NCBI RefSeq assembly: GCF_003477525.1 | Contig: NZ_QUDO01000010.1 | Location: 30,823-94,822 of the forward strand | Length of the DNA stretch: 64,000 nucleotides | Source: Ruminococcus sp. AF41-9 | Lineage (GTDB): Bacteria > Bacillota > Clostridia > Lachnospirales > Lachnospiraceae | Direction: 5' to 3' | Part shown: positions 21,524 through 32,500 of the stretch, piece by piece | Position numbering within the stretch: the stretch's first letter is position 1 | Layout of the letters: the number at the start of each line of letters is the position of its first letter | Translations under genes and position numbers: made by a program | The notes under the pieces: model-generated | The model's input: only the letters and a program-made list of their open reading frames with translations | What the model was told of the DNA's origin: nothing | Database searches by the model: none

Positions 21524-21699
21524 GTGAACTGCTCATTGTCTAAAGGCAATAGGCTTCCTGCTTCATCGTCTTCGTAACCTACTAACTCCACAGGCGTTAA
21601 TTCGGGCAGTCCCTGCCCTATATATGACTGGCTCCCTTAACCCACTGTCCAAAGCCTGCAGGATCGCGGCAGCCTTATTTCACTCTGTTCTCAGTAACA
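21524..21699 (-). mobile_element. IS605-type relic: tnpB 3' end and right end
   Basis: Between dprA and topA the minus strand reads KAAAILQALDSGLREPV and then AGTARINACGVSRLRRR before a TGA at 21563-21565. This resembles the C-terminal tail of TnpB nucleases. It is followed by GATGAAGCAGGAAGCC and a small hairpin CATTGTC-taaa-GGCAATA (as read on the plus strand), the arrangement seen at right ends of IS200/IS605 elements, where the guide RNA scaffold lies. No more of tnpB remains. A family C repeat half (GTTACTGAGAACAGAGTGAA) abuts it. Confidence 0.55.
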
Positions 21700-21701
21700 A
21701 T

Positions 21702-22643
21702 TTACGTCCTTACATAATAATGTCTTCCACTTTCCCTGATCAGTCCCCGAAGCATCAGTTCTACCAGACAGTTGCTTACCTGAGCCGGTGAAAAGCCTGT
21801 TTTTCTCACAATATAATCAGGGTTTTTTGGTCGTAAATCGAGACAACTATACACCAAATTCAAATCACTTGCAAGTCCTAAGTTGGTTTTTTCCTCTGTT
21901 TGCGGGCGGTTTCTGCCGGAAATCCCAAGTTCTTCCAGAATAACTTCCGGACAGTATGCAATCCCTGCACCATCATAGATCAGCCTGTGACATCCGGTAC
22001 TGAGGGCATCACAGACTGCTCCCGGAATCGCAAAAACCATCTTTCCCTGCTCCAGCGCAAAGCCTGCTGTGATCAGAGAACCGCTGTTTTCTTTCGCTTC
22101 CACAACAAGGACTGCGTCAGAAAGTGCACTGATGATCCGGTTTCTTGCCGGAAAACACCACGGCATGGGCTGGGTTCCAGGCGGACATTCACTGATAATG
22201 CCTCCGTTTTCCCACAGAATCCTTTTATAAAGCTGTTTGTTTGTCTTTGGATAGCAGACATCCACTCCACATCCAAGAACTGCAAAGGTAGGCATCTTCC
22301 CTTCCAGCGCACCTTTATGCCCTTCTGAATCAATTCCCAGTGCCATCCCGCTGATGATCTGTACTCCGGCTTCGCTGAGCGCTTTTGCATAGCGGAATGC
22401 CTGAATCCTTCCATAAGGGCTGCACATTCTGGCACCGATCACAGCAACGGTCGGTTTGTCCGGGGACGGAAGCCTGCCTTTCAGGTAAATTCTGGAAGGC
22501 ATCGAAGGATACTGACGCATTTTCTGCGGATACTCCGGATGATCTTTGTCAATACACTGAATCTGTTCTGTATTCACTGTATCTGTTGCATTTCCTGTGT
22601 CTATTACAATTCCTGTGTCAGTTCTTTCCATATAAAATACCAC
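21702..22643 (-). CDS. dprA: DNA processing protein DprA
   Basis: A 313-residue protein that binds single-stranded DNA entering during transformation and loads RecA on it. The Rossmann-like core is clear: VAVIGARMCSPYGR, ISGMALGIDSEGHKGAL, AVLGCGVDVCYPK and PARNRIISALSDAVLVVEA. The last 60 residues form a winged-helix domain. The start is uncertain: a GTG at 22641-22643 lies four bases after AAAGG, whereas the next ATG (22629-22631) is 16 bases away. The ribosome site overlaps the comM stop, which implies an operon. comM and dprA together point to competence capacity or its remains. Confidence 0.92.
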   Translation of the reverse strand: MVFYMERTDTGIVIDTGNATDTVNTEQIQCIDKDHPEYPQKMRQYPSMPSRIYLKGRLPSPDKPTVAVIGARMCSPYGRIQAFRYAKALSEAGVQIISGMALGIDSEGHKGALEGKMPTFAVLGCGVDVCYPKTNKQLYKRILWENGGIISECPPGTQPMPWCFPARNRIISALSDAVLVVEAKENSGSLITAGFALEQGKMVFAIPGAVCDALSTGCHRLIYDGAGIAYCPEVILEELGISGRNRPQTEEKTNLGLASDLNLVYSCLDLRPKNPDYIVRKTGFSPAQVSNCLVELMLRGLIRESGRHYYVRT

Positions 22644-22651
22644 GCACCTTT

Positions 22652-24186
22652 CTATTTTATGACAGAATCTTTCTCAAAGGCTCTGTAGGATAATGCTTCT
22701 GCGATATGATGACTGGCGATCACTTCTTCACCTTCCATATCTGCGATCGTCCGGGATACTTTCAAAATTTTGTGATAGGACCGTGCACTGAAGGAAATCC
22801 GGTCGAATGCACGTCCAAGCAGACGTGAAGCACTGTCTGTCAACGGGCAGTAACGGTCGATCTGACTGCTTCGAAGCTGCCCGTTAAAACGGATGTCTTC
22901 TTTTTCATAGCGTTCTTTCTGAATCTTCTGCACCTTTGCAATCCGACTGCGTATCATGGCAGAACTTTCCTTTTTTTCTTCTCTTTTTCTGTTTTGAAGT
23001 TCTTCAAAAGATACCGGCGGAACTTCTGTGCTGATGTCAATCCTGTCCAGCAAGGGGCGGCTGATTTTTCTCATATAATGCCCTACTTCCCCCGCGGAAC
23101 AGGTACAGCGGTTCATGTCAGGATAATACCCACAAGGGCAGGGATTCATGGCTGCGCAGAGCATAAAATCTGCCGGAAATGAGTAAGTTCCGCTGGCTCT
23201 GGCAATCTGAATCACCTTATCCTCCAGCGGCTGTCGCAGCAGTTCCAGGCTTGCTCTGGAAAACTCCGGCATTTCATCCAGAAAAAGAACTCCTCTGTGT
23301 GCCAGCGTAATTTCACCCGGTCTTGGATTCTTTCCTCCGCCTGCCAGTGCCTGTGGAGTGCTTGTATGGTGCGGACTCCGGAAAGGTCTTTTTTCGATCA
23401 GAGGATGTTCTTTTGAGAGAAGTCCTGCGATACTGTAAATTCTGGTAAGTTCCAGTTTTTCTTCAAATTCCAGTCCCGGCATGATCGTAGGAAGTCTCCT
23501 TGCCAGCATGGTTTTTCCGGTTCCGGGCGGTCCCATCAGAAGCATATTGTGAAATCCGCTGACTGCGATCTCAGCGGCACGTTTTGCCCCTTCCTGACCT
23601 TCAATATCAGCAAAATCCAGCTATTTTCTTCACTTTCAGAGACAGATACCTCTGCTTTCTGCTCCAGATAAGGCGCAGGATTTTCCAGACAGTCTGTCAG
23701 TTCCCGCAGGGAACGGATTCCCACAACAGGAACATCGGAAACCAGCCTTCCCTCCTTCAGATTTTCATAAGGTACAACGCAAAGCCTGCATCCAAAACTG
23801 CGGGCACAGAGTACTATGGGAAGGATACCGGAAATCCCATGGATTTCTCCGTTCAGGCTGATCTCTCCGGCCATCATTACTCCATCCAGAAGCTGTGGTT
23901 TCAGCATCTCAAAAGCCGCCAGAACCGCCGCTGCCACAGGAAGGTCAAATCCGGCTCCTTCCTTTCTCATATCCGCCGGTGCCAGATTCACCGTAATTCT
24001 TTTCGGTGGAAAATAATATCCATTATTTTTAAAAGCAGTACGGACTCTGTCTTGCGCTTCCTTTACCTGTGCGGAAGGAAAACCTACCATAATAAAGGAA
24101 GGAAGTCCGTTACTTACATCTGCCTCCACCTGGATTGGGTGGACTTCTACCCCTAAAATAGCTGCTGATAATACACTTGCAAACAT
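22652..24186 (-). CDS. comM: Mg chelatase-like AAA+ protein ComM/YifB (one frameshift)
   Basis: A 511-residue hexameric AAA+ helicase that helps integrate incoming DNA by extending heteroduplex. The N-terminal domain (from MFASVLSAAILGVEVHPIQVE) has a Lon-S5-like fold. The AAA+ core has Walker A GPPGTGKTMLARRLP, Walker B LFLDEMPEF, and the C-terminal domain ends SYRAFEKDS. The frame breaks near 23620: AGC TGG should read as a codon ending in C followed by CTG GAT TTT GCT GAT. One base is missing, probably a C. The ATG at 24186 follows AAAGGA; residues before it are not conserved. It is first of the comM-dprA pair. Confidence 0.9.
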
Positions 24187-24473
24187 ATTCGATCCTTTCT
24201 GCGCACGAAAAAGCCCCCGCACTTTTTTGCGTCTTTTACTCATTTTCCGAAATTGCTTTCGCAACACGTTTTCCCATGCTGCAATTCTTAATTTTCATAG
24301 AACTCTTTCTATCTCATCATTTGGTATGATTCATTTTTAATTTATTGTTATGGAAAATTTACCTCAGAAATCAGAAATGTAATAAAAAATGGTGATAAAA
24401 AATATAGATAATAAAGATATAAAGCTGCTACTGTCAAAGGTATTTTTGCCCTGACCAAATGGCTATCTAATTA

Positions 24474-24516
24474 TAGTAGCCCATTTTGCTCCAAATTGCA
24501 ATAGTGCATTTTGTTC
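24474..24516. promoter_or_regulatory. Direct repeats upstream of the XRE gene
   Basis: TAGTAGCCCATTTTGCTC and TAG-TGCATTTTGTTC lie one after the other about 60 bases before the start codon, a plausible autoregulatory site for the small helix-turn-helix protein. The remaining intergenic sequence 24187-24473 holds nothing recognisable. Confidence 0.35.
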
Positions 24517-24564
24517 TGTTTTATACTTTTTTCACATAAAAACAAGTGAAAGAGGTGAAACCCT

Positions 24565-24780
24565 ATGAAATTTCAGCGTATTCAGGATTTACGAACAGAT
24601 GCAGACCTGTCACAGAAACAACTCAGTGAAATTCTTCACATCAGTCAGCGTTCCTATTCCCATTACGAGACTGGTTCCCGTAATATTCCGATTGAAATGC
24701 TGATCCGTCTGGCTAATTATTATAATACCAGTATTGATTATCTGGTTGGACGTACAGATAACAAAAAGATGGCAAAATAA
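24565..24780 (+). CDS. Small XRE-family DNA-binding protein
   Basis: A 71-residue protein consisting almost only of a lambda-repressor-type helix-turn-helix: LSQKQLSEILHISQRSYSHYE, then the third helix region IPIEMLIRLANYYNTSIDYLVGRT. AGAGGTGAA lies before the ATG. It has no toxin, antitoxin or integrase partner next to it and is flanked by a terminator at 24903-24957. Such orphan proteins are usually transcription regulators; its targets are unknown, possibly the direct repeats in its own leader. Confidence 0.8.
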   Translation: MKFQRIQDLRTDADLSQKQLSEILHISQRSYSHYETGSRNIPIEMLIRLANYYNTSIDYLVGRTDNKKMAK

Positions 24781-24902
24781 CAGAACGATTTGCCAGAGAT
24801 AATGGCAGAAAATATCACTGTGTAAAAAAGCAAAAACAGCATAAGCCAAAATGGTAAGAACAAAAACAGTAAGAACATATAAGAAATACTGAAAAATGTA
24901 AG

Positions 24903-24957
24903 AAAAAAGAAAGAACTGATTCCGCTAAACTGCCGGCCATTTCTTTCTTTTTTCTTT
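24903..24957 (+). terminator. Terminator of the XRE gene
   Basis: AAAGAAAGAA pairs with TTCTTTCTTT around a 25-base loop and leads into a TTTTTT run. Confidence 0.55.
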
Positions 24958-25075
24958 TATCATTTGTGTTTCTTTTGTCGTTCGTGATTTTATTTACAGG
25001 TTTTATTTACAGATTTTGTTTACGATAACAGAAATTCCTCACCGTCAAAAAACATATAAAGAAATTCCTTATCTA

Positions 25076-25663
25076 TCAGCCTCTGACCATAATACAGTCC
25101 ACAGACGGATGCACTCCGGCACCTTCTGCCTTTGTTTTGGTCTTAATCTTTACATAAAGCTGTCCATTGTCAAAGGTCAGATATCCAGTCGCTTTATTTC
25201 CGAGGGAATCTGTAAAAGATACACGGGCCGCATTTCCGGCTACGGATTTCTTTACCTTTGCCTCGCATGTGGCAGTCCCCTTCTTATTCGTCTGCTGATA
25301 GGTAAAAGTAACCGACTTCTCTGTCAGTTTACTGATCGTTATGGTGACTCTGCCATTTGTGCTGTACCAGGTTCCAAGGTAATCTTCCGGATTAAACACA
25401 TAGGCACGTTCCAGCTCCGGAGTCGGTGTTACCGTCGGAATCGGTGTAGGCGTGGGCGTGGGAGTAGCCGCAGGTGTCGGTGTCACAGTAGGAACACTTT
25501 CCAGTGCTGCGATTGCCTCTGCCTTTCGCTGCTGTTTTTCACTCTCATTCTTCTGATGAACCAGCCAGATACCAGCAAATCCAAGCATAAGAAACAGAAT
25601 CAGCACCATCACCAGAAGCTTCTTCAGTCTTTTTTTCTTTTTGTTCCTCTTTTTATTGCTCAT
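25076..25663 (-). CDS. Membrane-anchored protein with Pro/Thr linker
   Basis: A 195-residue protein of unknown function. A very basic N-terminus (NKKRNKKKKRLKK) precedes one membrane helix at about residues 16-36, so the rest should lie outside the cell. A linker of PTPTPT repeats spans about 58-82. The last 105 residues form a small beta-rich domain beginning YLGTWYSTNGRVTITI, resembling lipocalin-like or copper-sensor-type barrels. The ATG at 25663 has AGGA ten bases upstream; a TTG three codons earlier is possible. Monocistronic, convergent with the XRE gene. Confidence 0.7.
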   Translation of the reverse strand: MSNKKRNKKKKRLKKLLVMVLILFLMLGFAGIWLVHQKNESEKQQRKAEAIAALESVPTVTPTPAATPTPTPTPIPTVTPTPELERAYVFNPEDYLGTWYSTNGRVTITISKLTEKSVTFTYQQTNKKGTATCEAKVKKSVAGNAARVSFTDSLGNKATGYLTFDNGQLYVKIKTKTKAEGAGVHPSVDCIMVRG

Positions 25664-25726
25664 TACCGACAAATCCTGCGTCTCCTCTTTTTCTTCTGCA
25701 ATGATATCTATTCTCTTATGTCATAT

Positions 25727-25813
25727 TATAGCGATCCTCTAAAATAACGCATCTTAATCCAGTCCATCAGAGGGTGAACTGTCTTAAATGCATTATTTAC
25801 GAGGATTGCTATA
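25727..25813. repeat. MITE-like element, short form (87 bases)
   Basis: The ends TATAGCGATCCTC and GAGGATTGCTATA are near-perfect inverted repeats, extended inward by imperfect complements around AACGCATCTTAA and TTAAATGCATT. The reverse complement of this copy matches both ends of the 161-base element at 42494-42654, which has extra internal sequence. TA at each tip would fit a TA target duplication. Confidence 0.8.
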
Positions 25814-25883
25814 GAATATCATACCTGAAACAGATATCTGTAAACTTAAATATTTGCTTTTATTTTTATAACGATGCACTTTT

Positions 25884-27299
25884 TTATTCTTTTCCATCCC
25901 AGCAGTAAGTGCAGAGCTTGCATGGGGAAATTCCGATGGATGCTTTCAGATCATCCAGTCTGTGGAATTTCAGGGAAGTGAAGTTCAGTTCCTTACGGAT
26001 CTCTTCGAGCATTTCCTTATAATTCGTGGAATTCGGATCTGCATAATCTGCGAGAACCTTCTCATCTACATTGTCACCTTCACGGTTCGCGATCACCCGT
26101 CTTGTGATCAGATCCATCTCTGATTTGGAACGGGAGAAATTCAGATATTTACAGCCATACAGAAGCGGCGGGCAGGCTGGACGGATATGTACTTCCTTCG
26201 CACCATTTCTGTAAAGAAATTCTGTGGTTTCTCTCAACTGCGTTCCACGTACAATAGAGTCATCAATCATCAGAAGACTCTTATCTTTGATCAGTCTGTG
26301 TACAGGGATCAGTTTCATTCTGGCGATCAGATTTCTCTGGCTCTGCTGTGTCGGCATAAAGGATCTCGGCCAGGTTGGGGTATATTTGATAAACGGGCGG
26401 GCAAACGGCACTCCGGAACGGTTGGCATAACCGATGGCATGGGCGATTCCGGAATCCGGTACTCCGGCTACGATATCCGGATTTACTTCCCCGGCATCTC
26501 TCTGAGCCAGCATATCACCACAGTGATAACGCATTTCCTCTACGTTGATTCCTTCGTATGTAGAAGTCGGATAACCATAGTAAACCCAGAGGAAAGAACA
26601 GATACGCATTTCCTCGCCAGGTTTCTGCAGTGTTTCCACACCTTCCGGGGTAACTGCCACGATCTCGCCAGGTCCCAGCTCTTTCAGATCCTCATATCCC
26701 AGATTCAGATATGCAAAACTCTCAAAAGAAACGCAACAGGCATCCTCTTTTTTACCAATAATCAATGGTGTTCGTCCCAGACGGTCACGGGCTGCAAGCA
26801 GACCTTTCGGTGTCAGGAGCAGCATGGTCATGGAACCTTCAATCATTTCCTGTGCATAGCGGATTCCCTCGATCATGTTCTGTTTCTGATTGATCAGGGC
26901 AGCTACCAGTTCCGTAGGATTGACATTTCCACCACTCATCTCCAGGAAATGTGTACAGCCATTTTTAAAACAGGTCGCGATCAGTTCGTCCATATTGTTG
27001 ATCTTGCCAACTGTAGTGATGGCAAAATTTCCCAGGTGAGAACGTACTAAAAGCGGCTGTGGTTCATTGTCGGAAATACATCCGATTCCCAGATTTCCTT
27101 TCATTTCTCCGATATCACCGTCAAACTTTGTTCGAAAAGGCGCATTTTCAATGTTATGGATCACACGGTCAAATCCATGTTTCCTGTCGTACACTGCCAT
27201 ACCACCTCTGCGTGTTCCCAGATGGGAATGATAATCAATTCCGAAGAAAAGATCCAGCACACAGTTGTTCTTTGATGCTACTCCAAAAATTCCACCCAT
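25884..27299 (-). CDS. PurF-like amidophosphoribosyltransferase lacking the catalytic Cys
   Basis: A 471-residue protein with the two-domain layout of glutamine PRPP amidotransferase, which makes phosphoribosylamine. The N-terminal Ntn domain begins MGGIFGVAS, so the nucleophile expected directly after Met, Cys, is Gly. The PRTase domain is normal: LLMIDDSIVRGTQLRETTEF is the PRPP loop. Candidate iron-sulfur cysteines are kept, in ICSFLWVYYG and the C-terminal SPCKLCTYC. It should thus be unable to split glutamine by the usual route and may use free ammonia, regulate, or bind only. A good promoter (27408-27436) and a structured leader precede it. It is likely a paralog, with a true PurF elsewhere, but I cannot verify this. 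Confidence 0.85.
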   Translation of the reverse strand: MGGIFGVASKNNCVLDLFFGIDYHSHLGTRRGGMAVYDRKHGFDRVIHNIENAPFRTKFDGDIGEMKGNLGIGCISDNEPQPLLVRSHLGNFAITTVGKINNMDELIATCFKNGCTHFLEMSGGNVNPTELVAALINQKQNMIEGIRYAQEMIEGSMTMLLLTPKGLLAARDRLGRTPLIIGKKEDACCVSFESFAYLNLGYEDLKELGPGEIVAVTPEGVETLQKPGEEMRICSFLWVYYGYPTSTYEGINVEEMRYHCGDMLAQRDAGEVNPDIVAGVPDSGIAHAIGYANRSGVPFARPFIKYTPTWPRSFMPTQQSQRNLIARMKLIPVHRLIKDKSLLMIDDSIVRGTQLRETTEFLYRNGAKEVHIRPACPPLLYGCKYLNFSRSKSEMDLITRRVIANREGDNVDEKVLADYADPNSTNYKEMLEEIRKELNFTSLKFHRLDDLKASIGISPCKLCTYCWDGKE

Positions 27300-27401
27300 T
27301 GTCGTATTCTCCTTTTGTCTTATCCGTTACCGACAGCTTCTTTTACAGGCATTGCGGTAACTTTTCTCATCGTCTCCGGGCGTGTCCTGCCCGATTTCAC
27401 A
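27300..27401 (-). promoter_or_regulatory. Structured leader of the PurF-like gene with a 16-codon open frame
   Basis: The 100-base leader contains a hairpin CGGGC/GCCCG and a wider pair GTTACCG/CGGTAAC. Between them lies an ATG at 27368-27370 opening a 16-codon frame, MRKVTAMPVKEAVGNG, ending at 27320, 21 bases before the main start. Its ribosome site (GGAG, three bases before ATG) is poor. It matches no riboswitch class I know. Confidence 0.4.
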
Positions 27402-27407
27402 ATGTCC

Positions 27408-27436
27408 ATTATATAGAACAGAAAAATAGAAGTAAA
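27408..27436 (-). promoter_or_regulatory. Promoter of the PurF-like gene
   Basis: TTTACT at 27431-27436 and a perfect TATAAT at 27408-27413, spacer 17. Confidence 0.7.
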
Positions 27437-27499
27437 GAGTTTTGTCCTTTCGAAAACCAACCTCTTTTTGGCTGATGCTTACAATTTTTGGATAAGATC

Positions 27500-29454
27500 T
27501 TATTTCTTCTCTTTAATAATACCCGTTCTGTAAGCATCCAGAAGCTGAATGAGTTCCTGGATTCTTTCTTTCAGCGCATGACCGGTATCCGTATCCCCCA
27601 CAAGCTGGCGTCTGGACATATAGCTGACTGCCACACGATTGGAAACGATATCTGTCTCTTTCGCAACTGCATCTGCCTTGGATGTGAAAGGTTCATGCGC
27701 AGTGAGATTAAGCCCATAAGAGTTATAGATAAGCGTATATCCCGCAATTCCGGTAACCTTCTGATATGGCTTGGAAAATCCACCGTCAATGACAATAACC
27801 TTGCCATTGCATTTCACCGGACTCTCTCCTTCGCTCTGATGAACCGGCACATGGCCATTGATGATATGTCCTTTCTCCGGATCCAGACCAAATTCACGGA
27901 GCATGTTATCTACCACTTCTTCATTTTCCCAGAGACGGTAATACGCATTCTTTTTCTCCTCATGGGTAGAAGGATCTTCAATAAAATACCGCTCAAAGGT
28001 ACTCATCTTACTCTTGCCAAACAACGGAGAATTTGGTGCCGCCCAGATATACCACATGATATCCCTGCCCTTTTTCTGTTCTTCTTTTCCCACAGAATAA
28101 AAGGCTCTGCGCACATAAGCTTCCAGTGCATCATAGAGTTCTTTTCCCTTATAGCTTTTTCCATAAATCTGCACTTCACGGAAGGTTCCGTCCTCATTCA
28201 GCGGAATGCTTCCATGGAACAGAAGATTTCCATTATATACGGTATAAAGACCACCCTTGTCCAGCAGAAGCCGGATATGATTCTGAAGCTTTTCACAGTT
28301 TCGGAATGCAGAGGAAAGTTTGTCCATGACCTCACGTTCTCCTTCTGTCAGTTCATAAGGATGCTTCCAGTCAATGGTCGGGAAATTGCTGTCACGAAGT
28401 GGATATTCCTTTCCGTCCGGCAGCGTGATCGTTCCCTTCTTTGGTTGATCCGGTGCAGAAGTGCACGGTCTTCCATCTGAAATTCCTTATGTTTTCGCAC
28501 CAGTTTTCCTTCTAATTTAAACTGGATCACAGCGATTGCCTTGTGCATTTTTTTGCCCAGTTCTTCTTCCAGAACGTTATAATTGGAAGCTCCCTTCATG
28601 GCAAAAATCTCGCACGGATCATCCTTATATGCTTCCATGACAAAGGTCGCCAGCGGCAGCATATTGATGCCGTATCCATCCTCCAGAATATCCAGATTTC
28701 CATAACGGATACTGTTTCTGACCACAGTTGCGATGCAGGCTTTCTGCCCCGCAGCAGCTCCCATCCACACAACATCATGATTTCCCCACTGAATATCCAG
28801 AGAGTGATACTGCATCAGACGATCCATGATAAAATGTGGAGCCGGACCTCTGTCATAGATATCTCCCAGAATATGAAGATGATCCACAACCAGACGCTGG
28901 ATCAGCTCTGCCAGTGCAATGATAAAATTCTCCGCACCACCAATCTCAATGATGGTATTCACGATGGAATCATAATAAGCCTCTTTGTCCAGCACCTCCG
29001 CCTTCTCCGTAATCAGTTCCTCGATCACATATGCATAATCCGCCGGAAGTGCTTTCCTTACCTTGGATCTGGTATACTTCGATGCCGTAGTCTTACAGAT
29101 TTCAATCAGACGATACAAAGTAATCTTATACCAGTTCTCCATATCCTCCTCATTTTCCTTGACCAGGTCCATCTTTTCTCTTGGATAGTAAATCAGTGTT
29201 GCCAGAGAACGTTTGTCATTATTTCCCAGCGTATGTCCAAACACATCATCGATCTTCTTTCTCACTGCACCGGAACCATTTCGCAGTACATGGGAAAAAG
29301 CCTGATACTCCCCGTGAAGGTCAGACATAAAATGCTCTGTTCCCTTCGGCAGATTCAGAATCGACTGGAGATTAATGATCTCCGTAGATGCCTTTCCGAT
29401 CGTAGGATAAATCTCTGCAAGTCTCTGTAAATATCTAAGTTCTTCTTTTTTCAT
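27500..29454 (-). CDS. fbp: Fructose-1,6-bisphosphatase class 3 (one frameshift)
   Basis: A 651-residue gluconeogenic phosphatase acting on fructose 1,6-bisphosphate, of the metallophosphatase-fold class 3 family found in Firmicutes. Metal-site motifs are visible: [29 protein letters not shown], and [14 protein letters not shown] in the second half. The frame breaks near 28441: HRINQ should continue [17 protein letters not shown], recovered by adding one A to an AAA run. The ATG at 29454 follows GGGAG by about six bases; the Met two codons earlier directly abuts that site. It follows the PurF-like promoter region convergently from neither side and is probably monocistronic. Confidence 0.9.
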
Positions 29455-29485
29455 ATCCATCTCCCATTATCATGAAATACTTTTT

Positions 29486-29550
29486 TATAGCAATCCTCAA
29501 AAGTAATGCATACGCCCTCCGACAGCACATCAGGCGGATATTCACTGCCA
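29486..29550. repeat. Half MITE end plus REP family A fragment
   Basis: TATAGCAATCCTC followed by AAAAGTAATGCAT matches one arm of the MITE-like elements at 25727 and 42494, but the second arm is missing. Twenty bases on, CATCAGGCGGATATTC matches the start of the family A repeat. Both look like decayed copies. Confidence 0.5.
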
Positions 29551-29563
29551 GAGTTTGTTTATA

Positions 29564-32500
29564 TCATCCTGTAAAATCAAATAATGACATCTGATTCGAC
29601 TGTGGAATATCCCCGAACAGCTTCAGCTCATCCATCAGATCAATAACCGTTTTGCTGACCTTTGTCCGGTCGCGGAAATCATCCTTGGACAAAAATCTGC
29701 CCTGTTTGGCTGCATCCACAACCGCATCTGCTGCCTTGTCTCCAAGTCCGTCAATCGTCGCCAGAGACGGCATCAGCTTCCCGTCCACGATCTGGAATCG
29801 CTGCGCTTTGGCTGTATACAGGTCGATCGGTACAAACTCAAATCCTCTTGCATACATCTCCTGCACAATACGCATATCCTTCAGCGTATCCTGCTCTTTT
29901 TTGGAAGCGGCATCACCCTTTTTACGGATTTCCGCCATATAATATTCCAGGCGTTCTTTTCCCATACACATCAGTTCATAGGAAAAAGCAGTCGCACGGA
30001 TACTGAAATATGCCGCATAATACGCCAGCGGCTGGAACACTTTATACCAGGCAATTCGATATGCCATCATAACATACGCTGCCGCATGCGCCTTCGGGAA
30101 CATGTACTTGATCAGCTTACAGGACCAGATATACCAGTCCGGTACATCATGCTCCTTCATAGTCGTGATCCACTCATCACGCAGACCTTTTCCCTTACGG
30201 ACACTCTCCATGATCGTAAACGCCAGACCACTTTCCACGCCCTTACCGATCAGGTAGATCATGATATCATCTCGGGTACAGATAGCCGTGGAAATCGTTG
30301 CTTTTCCCTCCTGGATCAGTACCTGTGCATTTCCCAGCCATACGTCCGTACCATGGGAAAGTCCCGCAATACGGATCAGGTCAGAAAAGTATTTCGGCTT
30401 GGTATCAATCAACATCTGCATGGCAAAATCCGTACCAAACTCCGGGATTCCCAGGCATCCAAGTTTACATCCTCCGATATCCTCCGGCTCGATCTTCAGT
30501 GCTTTTGTGCTGGCAAACAGGGACATGACATCCCTCTGATCCAGCGGAACATCACGCGCACTGATCCCGGTCAGGTCCTCAAGCATACGGATCATGGTCG
30601 GATCATCGTGTCCCAGAATATCAAGTTTCAGCAGGTTTCCATCAATGGATGGTAATCAAAATGAGTGGTAATAATGTCACTGTTGACATCATTTGCCGGA
30701 TGCTGGACAGGCGTAAATTTCTCAATTTCCTCGCCTACCGGAAGTACGATAATACCACCCGGATGCTGCCCGGTGGTACGTCTGACCCCTGTACATCCCT
30801 GCACGATACGGTTGATCTCACAGTACCGCTTATGCACCCCGCGCTCTTCAAAATAATTCTTCACATAACCAAACGCAGTTTCTCAGCCAAGGTACCAATA
30901 GTCCCTGCCTTAAACGTCTGACCCTTGCCAAAAATAACCTCCGTATACCTGTGCGCATTTGCCTGATATTCTCCGGAGAAGTTAAGGTCGATATCCGGCT
31001 CCTTATCTCCCTTAAATCCAAGGAATGTCTCAAACGGAATATCAAATCCTTCCTTTTTCATCTTCGTTCCGCACTTTGGACAGATTTTATCCGGCATATC
31101 GCATCCCGCCATACCGGCGTATTTCTTCACTTCCGGAGAATCAAAATCACTGTATTTGCACTCCGGATTCGGGCAAAGATAATGCGGCGGAAGCGGATTT
31201 ACCTCCGTGATTCCGGACATGGTCGCCGCCAGAGAAGACCCTACAGAACCTCGGGAACCAACCAGATATCCGTCCTCATTGGACTTCCACACCAGCTTCT
31301 GCGCAATGATATACATCACCGCATAACCATTCGAAATAATAGAATTTAATTCCCTGTCCAGGCGGCTTTCCACGATCTCCGGCAGCGGATCTCCGTACAT
31401 CTCATGTGCCTTCGTAAAACAGATATTCTTCAGATCCTGATCCGAATTCTCAATGACAGGCGGAAATTTATCCGGATGGATCGGAGATATTTTCTCAATC
31501 ATATCCGCGATCTTATTCGTATTTGTAATAACAACCTCTTCCGCCTTTTCACTTCCCAGATAGGAAAATTCCTCCAGCATTTCCTCCGTGGTACGCAAAT
31601 ACAAAGGTGCCTGATCATCCGCATCCGTAAAGCCATTTCCAGCCATGATAATCCTTCGGTAAACCTCATCCTGCGGGTCCATAAAATGCACGTCACAGGT
31701 GGCAACCACCGGCTTCTTAAACTGCTCACCCAGCTTTACAATCCTTCGGTTCAGTTCCTTCAGATCCTCCTCAGAGTTCACCATATCATGCTTGTCATCC
31801 GCGATCATAAACTTATTATTTCCAAGCGGCTGAATCTCCAGATAATCATAGAAATTCACCAGTCTCGCAATCTCCGTATCCGGTGCATTTCGCAAAAGTG
31901 CCTGATACAGCTCCCCTGCCTCACACGCACTTCCCACCAGAAGACCGTCTCTGTATTTCTGAAGCACACTCTTCGGAACACGGGGACGTCTGTGATAATA
32001 TTTCAGATGAGACTGACTCACCAGTTTATACAGATTAATACGCCCCGTCTCATTTCTGGCAAAAATAATTCCATGATAAGTCGGAAGTTTCTTGATCGTA
32101 TTCGCAGAAACTGCTCCCTGCTTATTCAGTTCATCCACATCCACAATATCACGCTCTGCCAGCATCTTCACAAATTTCACAAAAATCTCAGCGGTACATG
32201 CCGCATCATCCACTGCACGGTGATGATTTTCCAGAGAAACACCGACTGCCTTGGCAACCGTATCCAGCTTAAAACGATTCAGCGCAGGAAGCAGAAATCT
32301 CGCCATACCAACCGTATCCACATAGGTAAAATCATGCTCAATTCCCTGCCTGTCACAGTTTTTCATAATAAATCCCATATCGAAATCCGCATTATGCGCA
32401 ACCATCACCGCACCCTGACAAAACTCCAGAAACTTCGGAAGCACCTCCTCGATCGTCGGTGCCCCCATAACCATGCTGTCATTAATGCTGGTCAACTGTT

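Noticed and set aside
30628..30864. A 78-residue independent gene inside the polC region
   Set aside because: It is an internal piece of PolC between two frameshifts and has no ribosome site.
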